From positions 1 to 31,973 of the forward strand of contig CATWDJ010000024.1 of the NCBI GenBank assembly GCA_958349535.1: 31,973 bases of DNA, in the 5' to 3' direction. Position 1 is the first letter of the stretch. Each line of letters begins with the position of its first letter. The notes beneath the pieces were generated by a model that was given only the letters and a program-made list of their open reading frames with translations, had not been told where the DNA came from and ran no database searches. The DNA comes from Maccoyibacter sp900556645 (GTDB lineage: Bacteria; Bacillota; Clostridia; Lachnospirales; Lachnospiraceae). Shown here piece after piece: positions 1 through 7,116 of the stretch. The position numbers were made by a program, and so were the translations under genes.

Positions 1-25
1 CAAGGTTTTTAATAGATTTAAACAA

Positions 26-60
26 TAAAAAACAGGTAGTTTTTGACACTACCATTGAAG
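26..60. other. Short hairpin ahead of first gene
   Basis: The arms GGTAGT and ACTACC (about 36-41 and 49-54) flank a T-rich loop, just before the RBS of the gene at 77. It could be the tail of an upstream terminator or a small leader hairpin. The upstream gene lies outside the window, so its role is undecided. Confidence 0.3.
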
Positions 61-76
61 GACTGGAGGGGTAAAA

Positions 77-664
77 ATGAAAAACAGAATTATTACCATC
101 AGCCGTGAGTTTGGCAGCGGCGGAAGATATATTGGAGAAGAGACGGCAAAAAAGCTGGGAATTGCTTATTATGATAAAGAAATCATTGCAAAAACGGCAG
201 AAGCCACCGGATTTTCTCAAGACTTTATAGAAAAAAAGGGAGAGTATTCTCCAACAAAAAGTCTGTTTGCCTATGCCTTTGTGGGAAGAGACAGCCTCGG
301 TTCTTCCACAGATGATTACCTCTATAAAGTGCAGAGGGACATTATCATGGAGCTGGCAGAGCGTGAACCCTGCGTGATTGTGGGACGATGTGCGGATTAT
401 ATCTTAAAAGACCGGGAAGATTGTATCAATATTTTTATCCATGGAGAAAAGAAAGAAAAGATAGAACGGATTCAGGAAATCTGTCAGGTTTCTCCGGCAG
501 AGGCGGAAAAAAGAATCAAGGATATGGACAAAAAGAGAAGTGTTCATTACAAATATTATACCGATAGAGAGTGGGAAAATGTCAAAAATTATGCACTGAC
601 CTTAAACAGCAGTGTCTTAGGATATGAGAAGTGTATAGAGCTGATTGCGGATATATACCGTTAA
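77..664 (+). CDS. Cytidylate kinase-like family protein
   Basis: A 195-residue protein that starts with the P-loop region ISREFGSGG (residues 7-15), the hallmark of the cytidylate-kinase-like AAA_26 family. A later VGRCADYIL segment (about 102-110) and an R-rich lid-like region (about 135-160) also fit a small P-loop nucleotide kinase. Proteins of this family are common in Clostridia next to unrelated genes, and their true substrate is mostly untested, so CMP/dCMP phosphorylation is only inferred. The start has a strong RBS (GGAGGGG) about 6 nt upstream. It is convergent with the LUD gene at 1261-1899; the whole gap between them is the long palindrome. Confidence 0.85.
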   Translation: MKNRIITISREFGSGGRYIGEETAKKLGIAYYDKEIIAKTAEATGFSQDFIEKKGEYSPTKSLFAYAFVGRDSLGSSTDDYLYKVQRDIIMELAEREPCVIVGRCADYILKDREDCINIFIHGEKKEKIERIQEICQVSPAEAEKRIKDMDKKRSVHYKYYTDREWENVKNYALTLNSSVLGYEKCIELIADIYR

Positions 665-669
665 GAAGT

Positions 670-1264
670 TTAAATGAAATTGTCAAAAAACAAGTATTTT
701 AGATGTGTATAATTTCTATTACAAGAATTTTTGTTGTATTGCAGTTTCGGTAAAAGCATATTTAAAATCTTTTCGAACAAAATCCGAGCATTTTTAGAAT
801 CTGCGGCTGAAACTATGTTTTATGTCTCTTTCACCGACTGCACTGTCCACAAGTGATGTCCGACCGAAGGAAAACAAAAACGCGAACTTTTTAGCTGCAT
901 TAAATAGACGTCCTCACAGACGTTATAAAACCGCAGCATCAGAAACTCGAACCGTTCTATTATTAAGAACACGATAGAACGATTCTCAAACAGTCTGATG
1001 CTGCGGTTACGTTTTGCTCGGACATCTATGTAAATGCTACACAAAAGTTCCCGAAAATGTTTTCCATCGGCGGACATCTCACGTGGACTGTACAGGCGTT
1101 GAAAAGACATAAATAATAACATCTTTCAGCCGCAGATTCGTGAAAATTCCGGATTTTGTGAGATGATTTAGAAATATGCTTTTATCAAAACTGTGATACA
1201 ATATAACTTCTGACAATAGAAATTATACACATCTAAGATGGCTTTTTTTGACAATTTCATTTAA
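670..1264. repeat. Giant imperfect palindrome (~595 bp), possible fold-back/MITE-like element
   Basis: The left arm (670-~966) and right arm (~967-1264) are reverse complements over almost their full length, with small indels; by eye roughly three quarters or more of positions agree. Examples are TTAAATGAAATTGTCAAAAAA at the left end, mirrored at 1244-1264, then AGATGTGTATAATTTCTATT (701-720), mirrored near 1212-1233. Further in, TCTGCGGCTGAAA and CCGCAGCATCAGA are both mirrored. The centre is a GTTCTAT/ATAGAAC hairpin. The element fills the space between two convergent stop codons and includes the stop of the minus-strand gene. No convincing transposase lies inside; the only ORF is a by-product of the symmetry. 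RNA from either strand would fold into one ~290-bp hairpin. The ends resemble the short hairpin at 26513-26590. Confidence 0.8.
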
Positions 1265-1899
1265 TAACCCAGCTCTTCGCCTACGAGAAGAACCTTGATT
1301 CTGCCCGGTGTTCCGCTTCTTCTGGTAATTACCGTGTGATTGCAGACACAGTCCGGGGAGAGACAGTCGGCACAGTATCCGGTTTTAGCACAAGGGGTAT
1401 TGCGGTTCAAACGGTTGCAGTTTGGCGGAGCGGCATAGTTTCTTGCCCGCAGGATGGCATCCTCTTCATGAAGTGCCACTTTGTTCATGCCGCAGATAAT
1501 TAGTACGTTAGAAGGACCGAAAATCAGAGCAGATACACGGTTTCCGGTTCCATCGATGTTTACCAGCTCGCCATCCATGGTAATGGCATTGGTACTCATC
1601 AGATAGTAATCGCAGAAAAATGCCTTGCGGTAAATCTCCTGTATCTCTTCCGGGGAGGAGGCTTTGGAACGGTCATAGAGGGTAATGTCCTTGCGGGAGG
1701 TCAAAGCATCCATGACACCGCTTTCCCCCAAAGTCATGGAGCCGCCGAAGTTGACGGTGGATTCTGCCGGAATCAGTTCCATGACTTTTTTTACAGCATC
1801 CTCTTTCGTTGGACAGTAAAATCCATCCATCTGACGTTTTTCTAAATTGGCAATGATAGTGGCTGCCTGATTTTCATAAAAGGTTTGTTTTGGACTCAT
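1261..1899 (-). CDS. LUD domain (LutC/YkgG-type) lactate utilisation-like protein
   Basis: A 212-residue protein of the LUD (DUF162) family. Seen features: FGGSMTLGESGVMDAL (about residues 49-64), LYDR, then DYYLMSTNAITMDGELVNIDGTGNRVSALIFGP, which is the characteristic LUD core, and a Cys-rich tail (CxxC-type clusters, about 160-185) found in the stand-alone clostridial form. Relatives take part in L-lactate oxidation with LutA/LutB, but no lutAB is present here, so the role is unclear. The start is set at the ATG at 1899, preceded by AAAGGAG; an in-frame ATG 14 codons upstream lacks an RBS. The stop codon lies in the palindrome's right end. A promoter is visible at 1930-1958 (minus). Confidence 0.85.
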   Translation of the reverse strand: MSPKQTFYENQAATIIANLEKRQMDGFYCPTKEDAVKKVMELIPAESTVNFGGSMTLGESGVMDALTSRKDITLYDRSKASSPEEIQEIYRKAFFCDYYLMSTNAITMDGELVNIDGTGNRVSALIFGPSNVLIICGMNKVALHEEDAILRARNYAAPPNCNRLNRNTPCAKTGYCADCLSPDCVCNHTVITRRSGTPGRIKVLLVGEELGY

Positions 1900-1929
1900 A
1901 TGTGATACTCCTTTCCATTTCTTAAAAAG

Positions 1930-1958
1930 AGTATAGCACATGCTTGCAATCGAGGCAA
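1930..1958 (-). promoter_or_regulatory. Promoter for LUD gene
   Basis: On the minus strand, TTGCCT (1953-1958), a 17-nt spacer and TATACT (1930-1935) give a good sigma-A promoter about 30 nt upstream of the start. It overlaps the divergent promoter for the ABC gene. Confidence 0.5.
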
Positions 1959-1972
1959 AAAGAAGGTATGAT
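1944..1972 (+). promoter_or_regulatory. Promoter for ABC exporter gene
   Basis: TTGCAA (1944-1949), a 17-nt spacer and TATGAT (1967-1972) lie upstream of the ATG at 1999. It overlaps the opposite promoter at 1930-1958, so the two genes may compete or be co-regulated. Confidence 0.45.
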
Positions 1973-1998
1973 TAACTTTTGGAAGTGAGGAAAAGAAT

Positions 1999-3732
1999 AT
2001 GCAGAAAAAGAAACGAATGCGAGATTATTATAAACCATATAAAAAGATTTTTTATGCAGATATGTTTTTTGCTATTTTAGCATCTATTATCACGCTGCTG
2101 ATTCCGTTGGTGGTCCGCTATATTACCTCAACGGTTATTTATTTTGCACCGGAGGAAGCCTTGCAGACCATTTTGAAGCTGGGACTTTTAATGACGGGAT
2201 TGATATTGTTTCAATGTTACTGTAATTATTTTATTGCCAACTACGGTCATGTAATGGGAGCCAAAATTGAATACGATATGAGAGCGGAGATATTTGCCCA
2301 TTATCAGAAGCTTCCTTTTTCTTTTTATGACAATCAGAAGGTGGGACAGCTACTGTCCAGAATTACCTCCGATTTGTTTGACATCACAGAGCTTTTACAC
2401 CATGGTCCTGAAAATGTGGTGATTTCGGTAATGAAATTCGTGGGAGCCTTTATTATCTTATTTACCATCAGTCCGAAGCTGACACTGGCTGCCTTTGCAC
2501 TGATACCCTTCATGTTTCTGTATGCGTGGTTTTTTAATAAGAAAATGAAACGGGCATTTTCCAGAAACCGTGTGAAGATAGCGGAAATTAATGCACAGAT
2601 TGAGGATAATCTGTCGGGAATCCGTGTGGTAAAATCCTTTGCCAACGAAGCGGTGGAGGAAGAAAAGTTCAAAAAGGGAAATGACGGATTTTTAGATGCA
2701 AAAAAGAACAGTTATCTATACATGGGAGGTTATCATTCGGGATTGACCGCTTTTATCAATATGATTACGGTTATTGTTCTGGTAACAGGAGGAATCCTGA
2801 TTACAAAAGCCCAAGTCAGTGTCACGGATTTGGTAACTTTCCTGCTGTATATCAGCATTATGACCGATCCGGTCCGAACCATGATTGATTTTGCAGAGAT
2901 GTTTCAGAATGGATATTCCGGTTACGAGCGGTTTCAGGAAATACTTGCCATTGAGCCGGATATTCAGGACAGTCAGGGAAGCGAAGTGTTAGAGAATGTA
3001 AGGGGAACCATCGATTTTGAAAATGTATCCTTCCGATATGAGGAAAACTCCGAAAAAGTACTGAGTCATATTGATTTGCATGTGGATGCGGGAGAATACC
3101 TTGCGTTGGTGGGTTCCTCGGGAGCAGGAAAGACCACCTTGTGCAATCTGATTCCGAGATTTTATGATGTCACCGGAGGAAGTGTCAAGATTGACGGTAA
3201 GGATGTAAGAGATTTGACATTAAAGAGTCTGCGGGACCATATCGGAATCGTGCAGCAGGATGTCTATCTTTTTGTGGGAACCGTGTATGACAATATTGCC
3301 TATGGAAAACCGGGGGCAACAAAAGAGGAAGTCATAGAGGCGGCAAAGAACGCCAATGCTCATGAATTTATTATGAATCTGCCGGACGGATATGACACAG
3401 ATATCGGACAAAGAGGCGTGAAGCTTTCCGGTGGTCAAAAACAGCGGCTTTCCATTGCAAGGGTATTTTTGAAAAACCCACCGATTCTGATTTTTGATGA
3501 GGCAACCTCGGCCCTTGACAACGAAAGTGAGCGGGTGGTGCAGGAATCCTTGGAGAAACTGGCGAAAGACCGTACCACTTTTGTTATTGCACATCGGTTG
3601 TCCACTATCCGAAATGCGAAAAAGATATTGGTTTTGACAGAAAAGGGAATTGAGGAAGAAGGTACCCATCAGGAGCTGATGGAGAAAAAGGGAATTTATG
3701 AAGGACTGTACAGTATGCAGTTTGAGAGTTAA
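1999..3732 (+). CDS. ABC exporter, fused permease and ATPase (MsbA/LmrA type)
   Basis: A 577-residue half-transporter. The N-terminal ~320 residues form a six-helix exporter domain, with the first helices around 18-40 and 57-75. The ATPase domain shows Walker A GSSGAGKTT (about 372-380), Q-loop IVQQD, signature LSGGQ (about 476-480), Walker B ILIFDEATSALD and the H-loop IAHRLSTI. Length and layout fit homodimeric type IV exporters for lipids, peptides or drugs; the substrate cannot be told from sequence. The start has GTGAGGA as RBS. It is followed after 58 nt by the CobW gene. A link to metal handling is possible but not shown. Confidence 0.93.
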   Translation: MQKKKRMRDYYKPYKKIFYADMFFAILASIITLLIPLVVRYITSTVIYFAPEEALQTILKLGLLMTGLILFQCYCNYFIANYGHVMGAKIEYDMRAEIFAHYQKLPFSFYDNQKVGQLLSRITSDLFDITELLHHGPENVVISVMKFVGAFIILFTISPKLTLAAFALIPFMFLYAWFFNKKMKRAFSRNRVKIAEINAQIEDNLSGIRVVKSFANEAVEEEKFKKGNDGFLDAKKNSYLYMGGYHSGLTAFINMITVIVLVTGGILITKAQVSVTDLVTFLLYISIMTDPVRTMIDFAEMFQNGYSGYERFQEILAIEPDIQDSQGSEVLENVRGTIDFENVSFRYEENSEKVLSHIDLHVDAGEYLALVGSSGAGKTTLCNLIPRFYDVTGGSVKIDGKDVRDLTLKSLRDHIGIVQQDVYLFVGTVYDNIAYGKPGATKEEVIEAAKNANAHEFIMNLPDGYDTDIGQRGVKLSGGQKQRLSIARVFLKNPPILIFDEATSALDNESERVVQESLEKLAKDRTTFVIAHRLSTIRNAKKILVLTEKGIEEEGTHQELMEKKGIYEGLYSMQFES

Positions 3733-3790
3733 GCTTGTCTTGACAGAGGGAGTATAATGAAAGAAGCAGAAAAGAAAAGGAGAGATTCAC

Positions 3791-4888
3791 ATGACAAAGA
3801 TTGATATTATTTCCGGTTTTTTGGGAGCAGGAAAGACTACATTGATAAAGAAAATGATAGATGAAGTATATCAGGGAGAAAAAATTGTACTGATTGAGAA
3901 TGAATTTGGTGAAGTGGGCATTGACGGAGGATTTTTGAAGGATGCCGGCATTGAGATTACGGAAATGAACAGCGGATGTATCTGCTGCTCATTAGTAGGA
4001 GATTTCGGAAAGAATCTGAATGAGGTTATTCAGAAATTCCATCCTGACCGCATTTTAATCGAGCCGTCCGGCGTTGGTAAACTCTCAGATGTTATGAAAT
4101 CGGTGATTGATATTGAGAAAGAGCAGGATGTAAAACTGAACGCATTGGTTACAGTGGTAAATGCATTGAAAGCATCCAAACAGATGAAGGCATTCGGCGA
4201 ATTTTTTAATAACCAGATTAAGTATGCCACCACGGTTGTACTCAGCAGAACCCAGAAGACCACAGAGGCACAGTTGGAGCTTTGTGTAAAGCAGATTCAG
4301 GAGTTGAATCCTAAGGCAGCAATTATTACTACACCTTGGGATGAAATCAAGGGAAGTCAGATTCTCAAGGTAATTGAGGGACAGAACAATATGGAAGCAG
4401 AGATGATGGCGGAGGCACACCATACAGAGGAACATCATCACGACCATGAGCATGGCGAGGATTGCACCTGCGGATGCCATGACCATGAGCATCATCACGA
4501 CCACGACCACGGACATGACCATGACCATGAACATGAACATCATCACGACCACGAGCATCATCATGACCATGAACATCATCACGACCATGACCACGGTCAT
4601 CATCACGCAGATGAGATATTTACAAGCTGGGGGAAAGAGACACCTCACAAATACACAAAAGAAACTATCGAAGATATCTTAAAAGCCTTCTGTGATACAG
4701 AGGATTACGGAATTGTATTGCGTGCAAAGGGAATGGTTCCGGCAGAGGACGGTACATGGATTTACTTTGACATGGTATCAGGAGAATACGAAATTCGCAG
4801 CGGAGAGCCGGATTATACAGGAAGACTCTGCGTCATCGGAACCAATATTGACGAGCATAAATTAGAGACATTGTTTGGACTTGCTTAA
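3791..4888 (+). CDS. CobW/COG0523-family GTPase with His-rich metal-binding region
   Basis: A 365-residue G3E GTPase. Seen: Walker A GFLGAGKT (residues 9-16), ENEFGEVGIDG, the metal-binding CxCC motif (C63, C65, C66), IEPSGVGKLSDV, and a C-terminal CobW_C domain (about 285-365). Between the GTPase core and the tail, residues about 209-274 are nearly all His, Asp and Glu, with a CTCGC segment inside; this is a plausible zinc, nickel or cobalt store. Family members deliver metals to target enzymes or help under zinc limitation. RBS AAAGGAG precedes the ATG. It is followed 30 nt later by a second GTPase-like gene, probably in the same operon. No Zur box was recognised upstream. Confidence 0.92.
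   Translation: MTKIDIISGFLGAGKTTLIKKMIDEVYQGEKIVLIENEFGEVGIDGGFLKDAGIEITEMNSGCICCSLVGDFGKNLNEVIQKFHPDRILIEPSGVGKLSDVMKSVIDIEKEQDVKLNALVTVVNALKASKQMKAFGEFFNNQIKYATTVVLSRTQKTTEAQLELCVKQIQELNPKAAIITTPWDEIKGSQILKVIEGQNNMEAEMMAEAHHTEEHHHDHEHGEDCTCGCHDHEHHHDHDHGHDHDHEHEHHHDHEHHHDHEHHHDHDHGHHHADEIFTSWGKETPHKYTKETIEDILKAFCDTEDYGIVLRAKGMVPAEDGTWIYFDMVSGEYEIRSGEPDYTGRLCVIGTNIDEHKLETLFGLA
4419..4612 (+). repeat. Simple-sequence stretch coding for (H/D/E)n
   Basis: A run of CAT/CAC, GAC and GAG codons in imperfect short repeats inside the CobW gene. The open frames seen in other phases here are shadows of it. Such repeats may change in length by slippage, altering the size of the metal-binding region. 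Confidence 0.8.
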
Positions 4889-4918
4889 AAGAGCAGGGAT
4901 ACGGAAGGAGGCTCTCAC

Positions 4919-5863
4919 GTGGAAGAGATACCGGTATATTTATTTACAGGTTTTATGGACAGCGGAAAAACCTCGCTGATTCTGGAAACCCTGTTGGAAA
5001 ATGATTTCACAGAGGATGAAAAAGGAGTAATCATCGCCTGTGAGGATGGAGAAATCGAATATGATGAGGCACAACTGGAAAAGATTAATATGAGTCTGGT
5101 AACCGTAGATGAGGAAGAAGAGTATACGGCAGAGTTTTTGCAAAAGGTGCAGGACACCTATCACCCCAAGGTAGTATTTGTGGAATATAACGGAACCTGG
5201 GGTATGGACACCTTCAAAGAAACCCCGATGCCAAAGGACTGGGTATTGGTGCAGTCATTGGCAACCGCAGACGCCACAACCTTTGAGATGTATCTGAATA
5301 ATATGCGTACCATGATTATGGAGCAGCTTTTTGATGCGGATGTGGTAATCTTTAACCGCTGTGATGATGACACTCCACGGGAGAAATTCCGAAGAAATGT
5401 CAAAGCATTAAACCGAAAAGCACAGATTGTCTATGAGCGGACAGACGGAACTTTGGATGAGCGGGAGTTAGAAGATGTTCCTTTTGATACAGACGTGGAT
5501 TTGATAGAACTGTCCGATGCAGATTACGGATTGTGGTATCTGGATGCTATGGACAATCCTAAGAAATATGACGGAAAAAAAGTAAAGTTTTTGGCATTGG
5601 TATATAATCCGGCAAAAATGAAGAAAGGAACCTTTGTGCCGGGACGTTTTGCCATGACCTGCTGTGTGGAGGACATCACTTTTATCGGCTTCAAATGTAA
5701 ATACCCGGATTCCGATAAAGTTGCCCACAAATCATGGATTGAAATTACCGCAGAGGTTCGGGTGGAATTTGCAAAAGAGTACCGTGGAAAGGGTCCGGTG
5801 CTGTATCCGGTGGAAATTAAACCGGCAGAGAAACCGGAAGATGAGCTGGTATACTTTAATTAA
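4919..5863 (+). CDS. CobW-like GTPase fused to a DUF1980/TIGR03943-like domain
   Basis: A 314-residue protein with a GTG start and a strong RBS (GGAAGGAGG). The N-terminus has a P-loop GFMDSGKTSL (residues 11-20) and a G3E-like core, but lacks the CxCC motif of its neighbour and has NRCD in place of the usual NKxD guanine-specificity motif. The C-terminal third (about 220-314) reads KKVKFLALVY, then PGRFAMTCCVED, IEITAEVRVEF and VLYPVEIKPAEKPED. This pattern matches the soluble tail of TIGR03943/DUF1980 proteins, with a Cys-Cys pair near residues 246-247. Those proteins are often coded beside CobW GTPases and permeases, so a metal-related job with the upstream gene is likely. The fusion call comes from reading motifs, not from a search. 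Confidence 0.75.
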   Translation: MEEIPVYLFTGFMDSGKTSLILETLLENDFTEDEKGVIIACEDGEIEYDEAQLEKINMSLVTVDEEEEYTAEFLQKVQDTYHPKVVFVEYNGTWGMDTFKETPMPKDWVLVQSLATADATTFEMYLNNMRTMIMEQLFDADVVIFNRCDDDTPREKFRRNVKALNRKAQIVYERTDGTLDERELEDVPFDTDVDLIELSDADYGLWYLDAMDNPKKYDGKKVKFLALVYNPAKMKKGTFVPGRFAMTCCVEDITFIGFKCKYPDSDKVAHKSWIEITAEVRVEFAKEYRGKGPVLYPVEIKPAEKPEDELVYFN

Positions 5864-5908
5864 AGTTTATAGGATTTGAGATAGTTAACAAAAAGTTCTG
5901 AATGTAAA

Positions 5909-5940
5909 AAATGACCTCTTTTTTTAAGGGGTCATTTATA
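5909..5940 (+). terminator. Likely terminator after CobW pair
   Basis: Arms AAATGACC (5909-5916) and GGTCATTT (5930-5937) with a T-rich loop, 45 nt after the stop. The T-tract after the stem is weak, so efficiency is uncertain. Confidence 0.5.
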
Positions 5941-6014
5941 AATTCTGCACATAGACGAAAAAAGTTCTCATGCTATGCTTGGTTCAAAATCGGACAAAGG
6001 GGGGAACAAATAGT

Positions 6015-6210
6015 ATGACGGACAGTGAAAAATTAGATTTGGGATTGAGAATGAAATCTGCGAGAGTATTCAGAGGATAGTAAAAAGACAGTTGGGGTTG
6101 ACAAGAAAGCTTTATGAATTGTGATACTCAATAGTGAATTGGAGGTATTGAGCGTTATGGTGCGTGGACTGCAAACCGATGTCAGGGAGATAAAGCAAAA
6201 ACTATCATAA
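6015..6210 (+). pseudogene. Remnant of a small coiled-coil protein gene
   Basis: The start reads MTDSEKLDLGLRMKS, resembling the N-terminus of small repeated coiled-coil proteins common in Lachnospiraceae (MTDxEKLDLIL...), but runs into TAG at 6078-6080. A second segment in another frame, ending at TAA 6208-6210, reads as ELEVLSVMVRGLQTDVREIKQKLS, which looks like that family's C-terminal heptads. The middle is missing. AGGGGGGAA precedes the ATG as an RBS. I regard it as decayed. The family match is from memory of the pattern. Confidence 0.45.
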
Positions 6211-6224
6211 AATGGATATAGTCC

Positions 6225-6281
6225 AGTTAGGACTATGGTGGTAAAATTACCGTCTTAAGCAGTAGCTTTAGGCAGTTTTGA
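6225..6281 (+). other. Possible decayed T-box 3' end
   Basis: The stretch GGTGGTAAAATTACC followed by ACCGTCTTAAGCAGTAGCTTTAGGCAGTTTT resembles the antiterminator/terminator end of the intact T-box at 9691-9752 (GTGGTACCGCG, then ACCGTCTCAAGCAATAGCTTGAGGCGGTTTTTT). The conserved ACCGCG is lost and the stem is mismatched. No stem I is apparent upstream. It could be a degraded paralogue or chance. Confidence 0.25.
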
Positions 6282-6298
6282 TTGACAAGCATATAAAA

Positions 6299-6385
6299 TG
6301 AAAAATGTGTTCATAAATGCATAAAACCAAAAAATGCATTCATAAATGCATAAAACCAAAAAATGCATCTATAAATGCATAATTA
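6299..6385. repeat. Three 29-bp iterons with palindromic cores
   Basis: Three tandem copies with a 29-bp period. Each has the core TGCATTCATAAATGCA or a near variant (6306-6321, 6335-6350, 6364-6379); the middle copy is a perfect TGCATT-N4-AATGCA inverted repeat, the outer ones differ by one or two bases. The spacer ATAAAACCAAAAAA is conserved between copies. The third copy ends just upstream of the satD -35 box. This looks like a multi-site operator, with the HTH of SatD itself an obvious candidate binder. Confidence 0.8.
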
Positions 6386-6386
6386 A

Positions 6387-6415
6387 TTGAAAAAAATTTA
6401 ATAATCAGTTATAAT
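6387..6415 (+). promoter_or_regulatory. Promoter of satD-DUF3307 unit
   Basis: TTGAAA (6387-6392), a 17-nt spacer and a perfect TATAAT (6410-6415) form a near-consensus sigma-A promoter; the leader to the ATG at 6438 would be short (~16 nt). The iterons abut it upstream, a position that suits activation or looping. Confidence 0.65.
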
Positions 6416-6437
6416 AAAACAAAAATGGAGGTGGAAA

Positions 6438-7115
6438 ATGCTTTTTTCTTTTTCATATAATCCCTATATTGCTATCATTGGCGATATAAAAAAATCAAAA
6501 AAAATCACGGACAGAAAAAGTGTGCAAGAAAAATTAAGACGAGTATTAGAACAAGTAAATAAGAAATATGAGAAGGATATATCAGCTAAATTTATGATAA
6601 CACTCGGAGATGAGTTCCAAGGATTACTAAGAGGAGGTGAAAATGTCCTTAACATCATTCAGGATATTCAGATGAAAATGTATCCGATTATCATTCGATT
6701 TGGAATTGGAGTTGGTGAAATTACTACGAATATTAATGCTGAAATGGCAATTGGAGCAGATGGACCGGGATATTATATGGCTCGGAGTGCGATAGAGAGC
6801 TTGAAACAAGAGGAGTTGAAAAATAGAAAACAATCAGCAGATATAAAAATTAAGATTGCAGAGGAAAAAAATAAAATAGCAGAGATGTTAAATACAATAT
6901 TTTCTTTGATGACTGTTATACAAAGTAACTGGACAGATAGACAAAGGGAAATCATAATGGATTATAGAAAATACAAGGGAAGTCAATCAGATTGTGCAAA
7001 AAGATTGGGAATTACGCAGTCCTCTGTACAAAGAGGGTTAAACAATGGAAATTATTATGCATACAAAGATGCAATAGATTCTGTAAATGATATACTTGGG
7101 GAGATAGGTAAATAA
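6438..7115 (+). CDS. satD: SatD family protein (cyclase-like domain plus HTH)
   Basis: A 225-residue protein of the SatD family. The N-terminal ~125 residues carry IAIIGDIKKSKKI (Asp16), MITLGDEFQGLL (Asp58), RFGIGVGEI (about 86-94) and GADGPGYYMARSAIES (Arg at about 116). The order and spacing (two Asp about 42 apart, then a GIxxGE strand, then an Arg on a helix) recall class III nucleotidyl cyclases; this is my inference, not an established assignment. The C-terminal ~60 residues (WTDRQREIIMDY ... GSQSDCAKRLGITQSSVQRGL) form a helix-turn-helix. RBS GGAGGTGG precedes the ATG. It is one base from the DUF3307 gene and clearly AT-richer than neighbouring operons, suggesting transfer. SatD was named after a Streptococcus secretion/acid-tolerance locus; its biochemical role is unknown. 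Confidence 0.8.
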   Translation: MLFSFSYNPYIAIIGDIKKSKKITDRKSVQEKLRRVLEQVNKKYEKDISAKFMITLGDEFQGLLRGGENVLNIIQDIQMKMYPIIIRFGIGVGEITTNINAEMAIGADGPGYYMARSAIESLKQEELKNRKQSADIKIKIAEEKNKIAEMLNTIFSLMTVIQSNWTDRQREIIMDYRKYKGSQSDCAKRLGITQSSVQRGLNNGNYYAYKDAIDSVNDILGEIGK

Positions 7116-7116
7116 T

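Noticed and set aside
820..1122. 100-aa ORF on the minus strand inside the palindrome
   Set aside because: It is spread across both arms, has no RBS and no recognisable family; it follows from the palindrome's symmetry.
1900..1941. Upstream start of the LUD gene
   Set aside because: The ATG at 1941 overlaps the promoter -10 region and has no RBS; the ATG at 1899 has AAAGGAG.
3739..3758. TTGACA and TATAAT ahead of the CobW gene
   Set aside because: Only about 7 nt between the boxes, too short for a sigma-A promoter.
4085..4682. ORFs on both strands rich in Met/Val or Met/Thr
   Set aside because: Shadows of the CAY/GAY/GAG repeat coding the His-rich stretch of the CobW protein.
6299..6385. 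Possible CRISPR array
   Set aside because: Only three repeats, no variable spacers (the whole 29-bp unit is repeated) and no cas genes.
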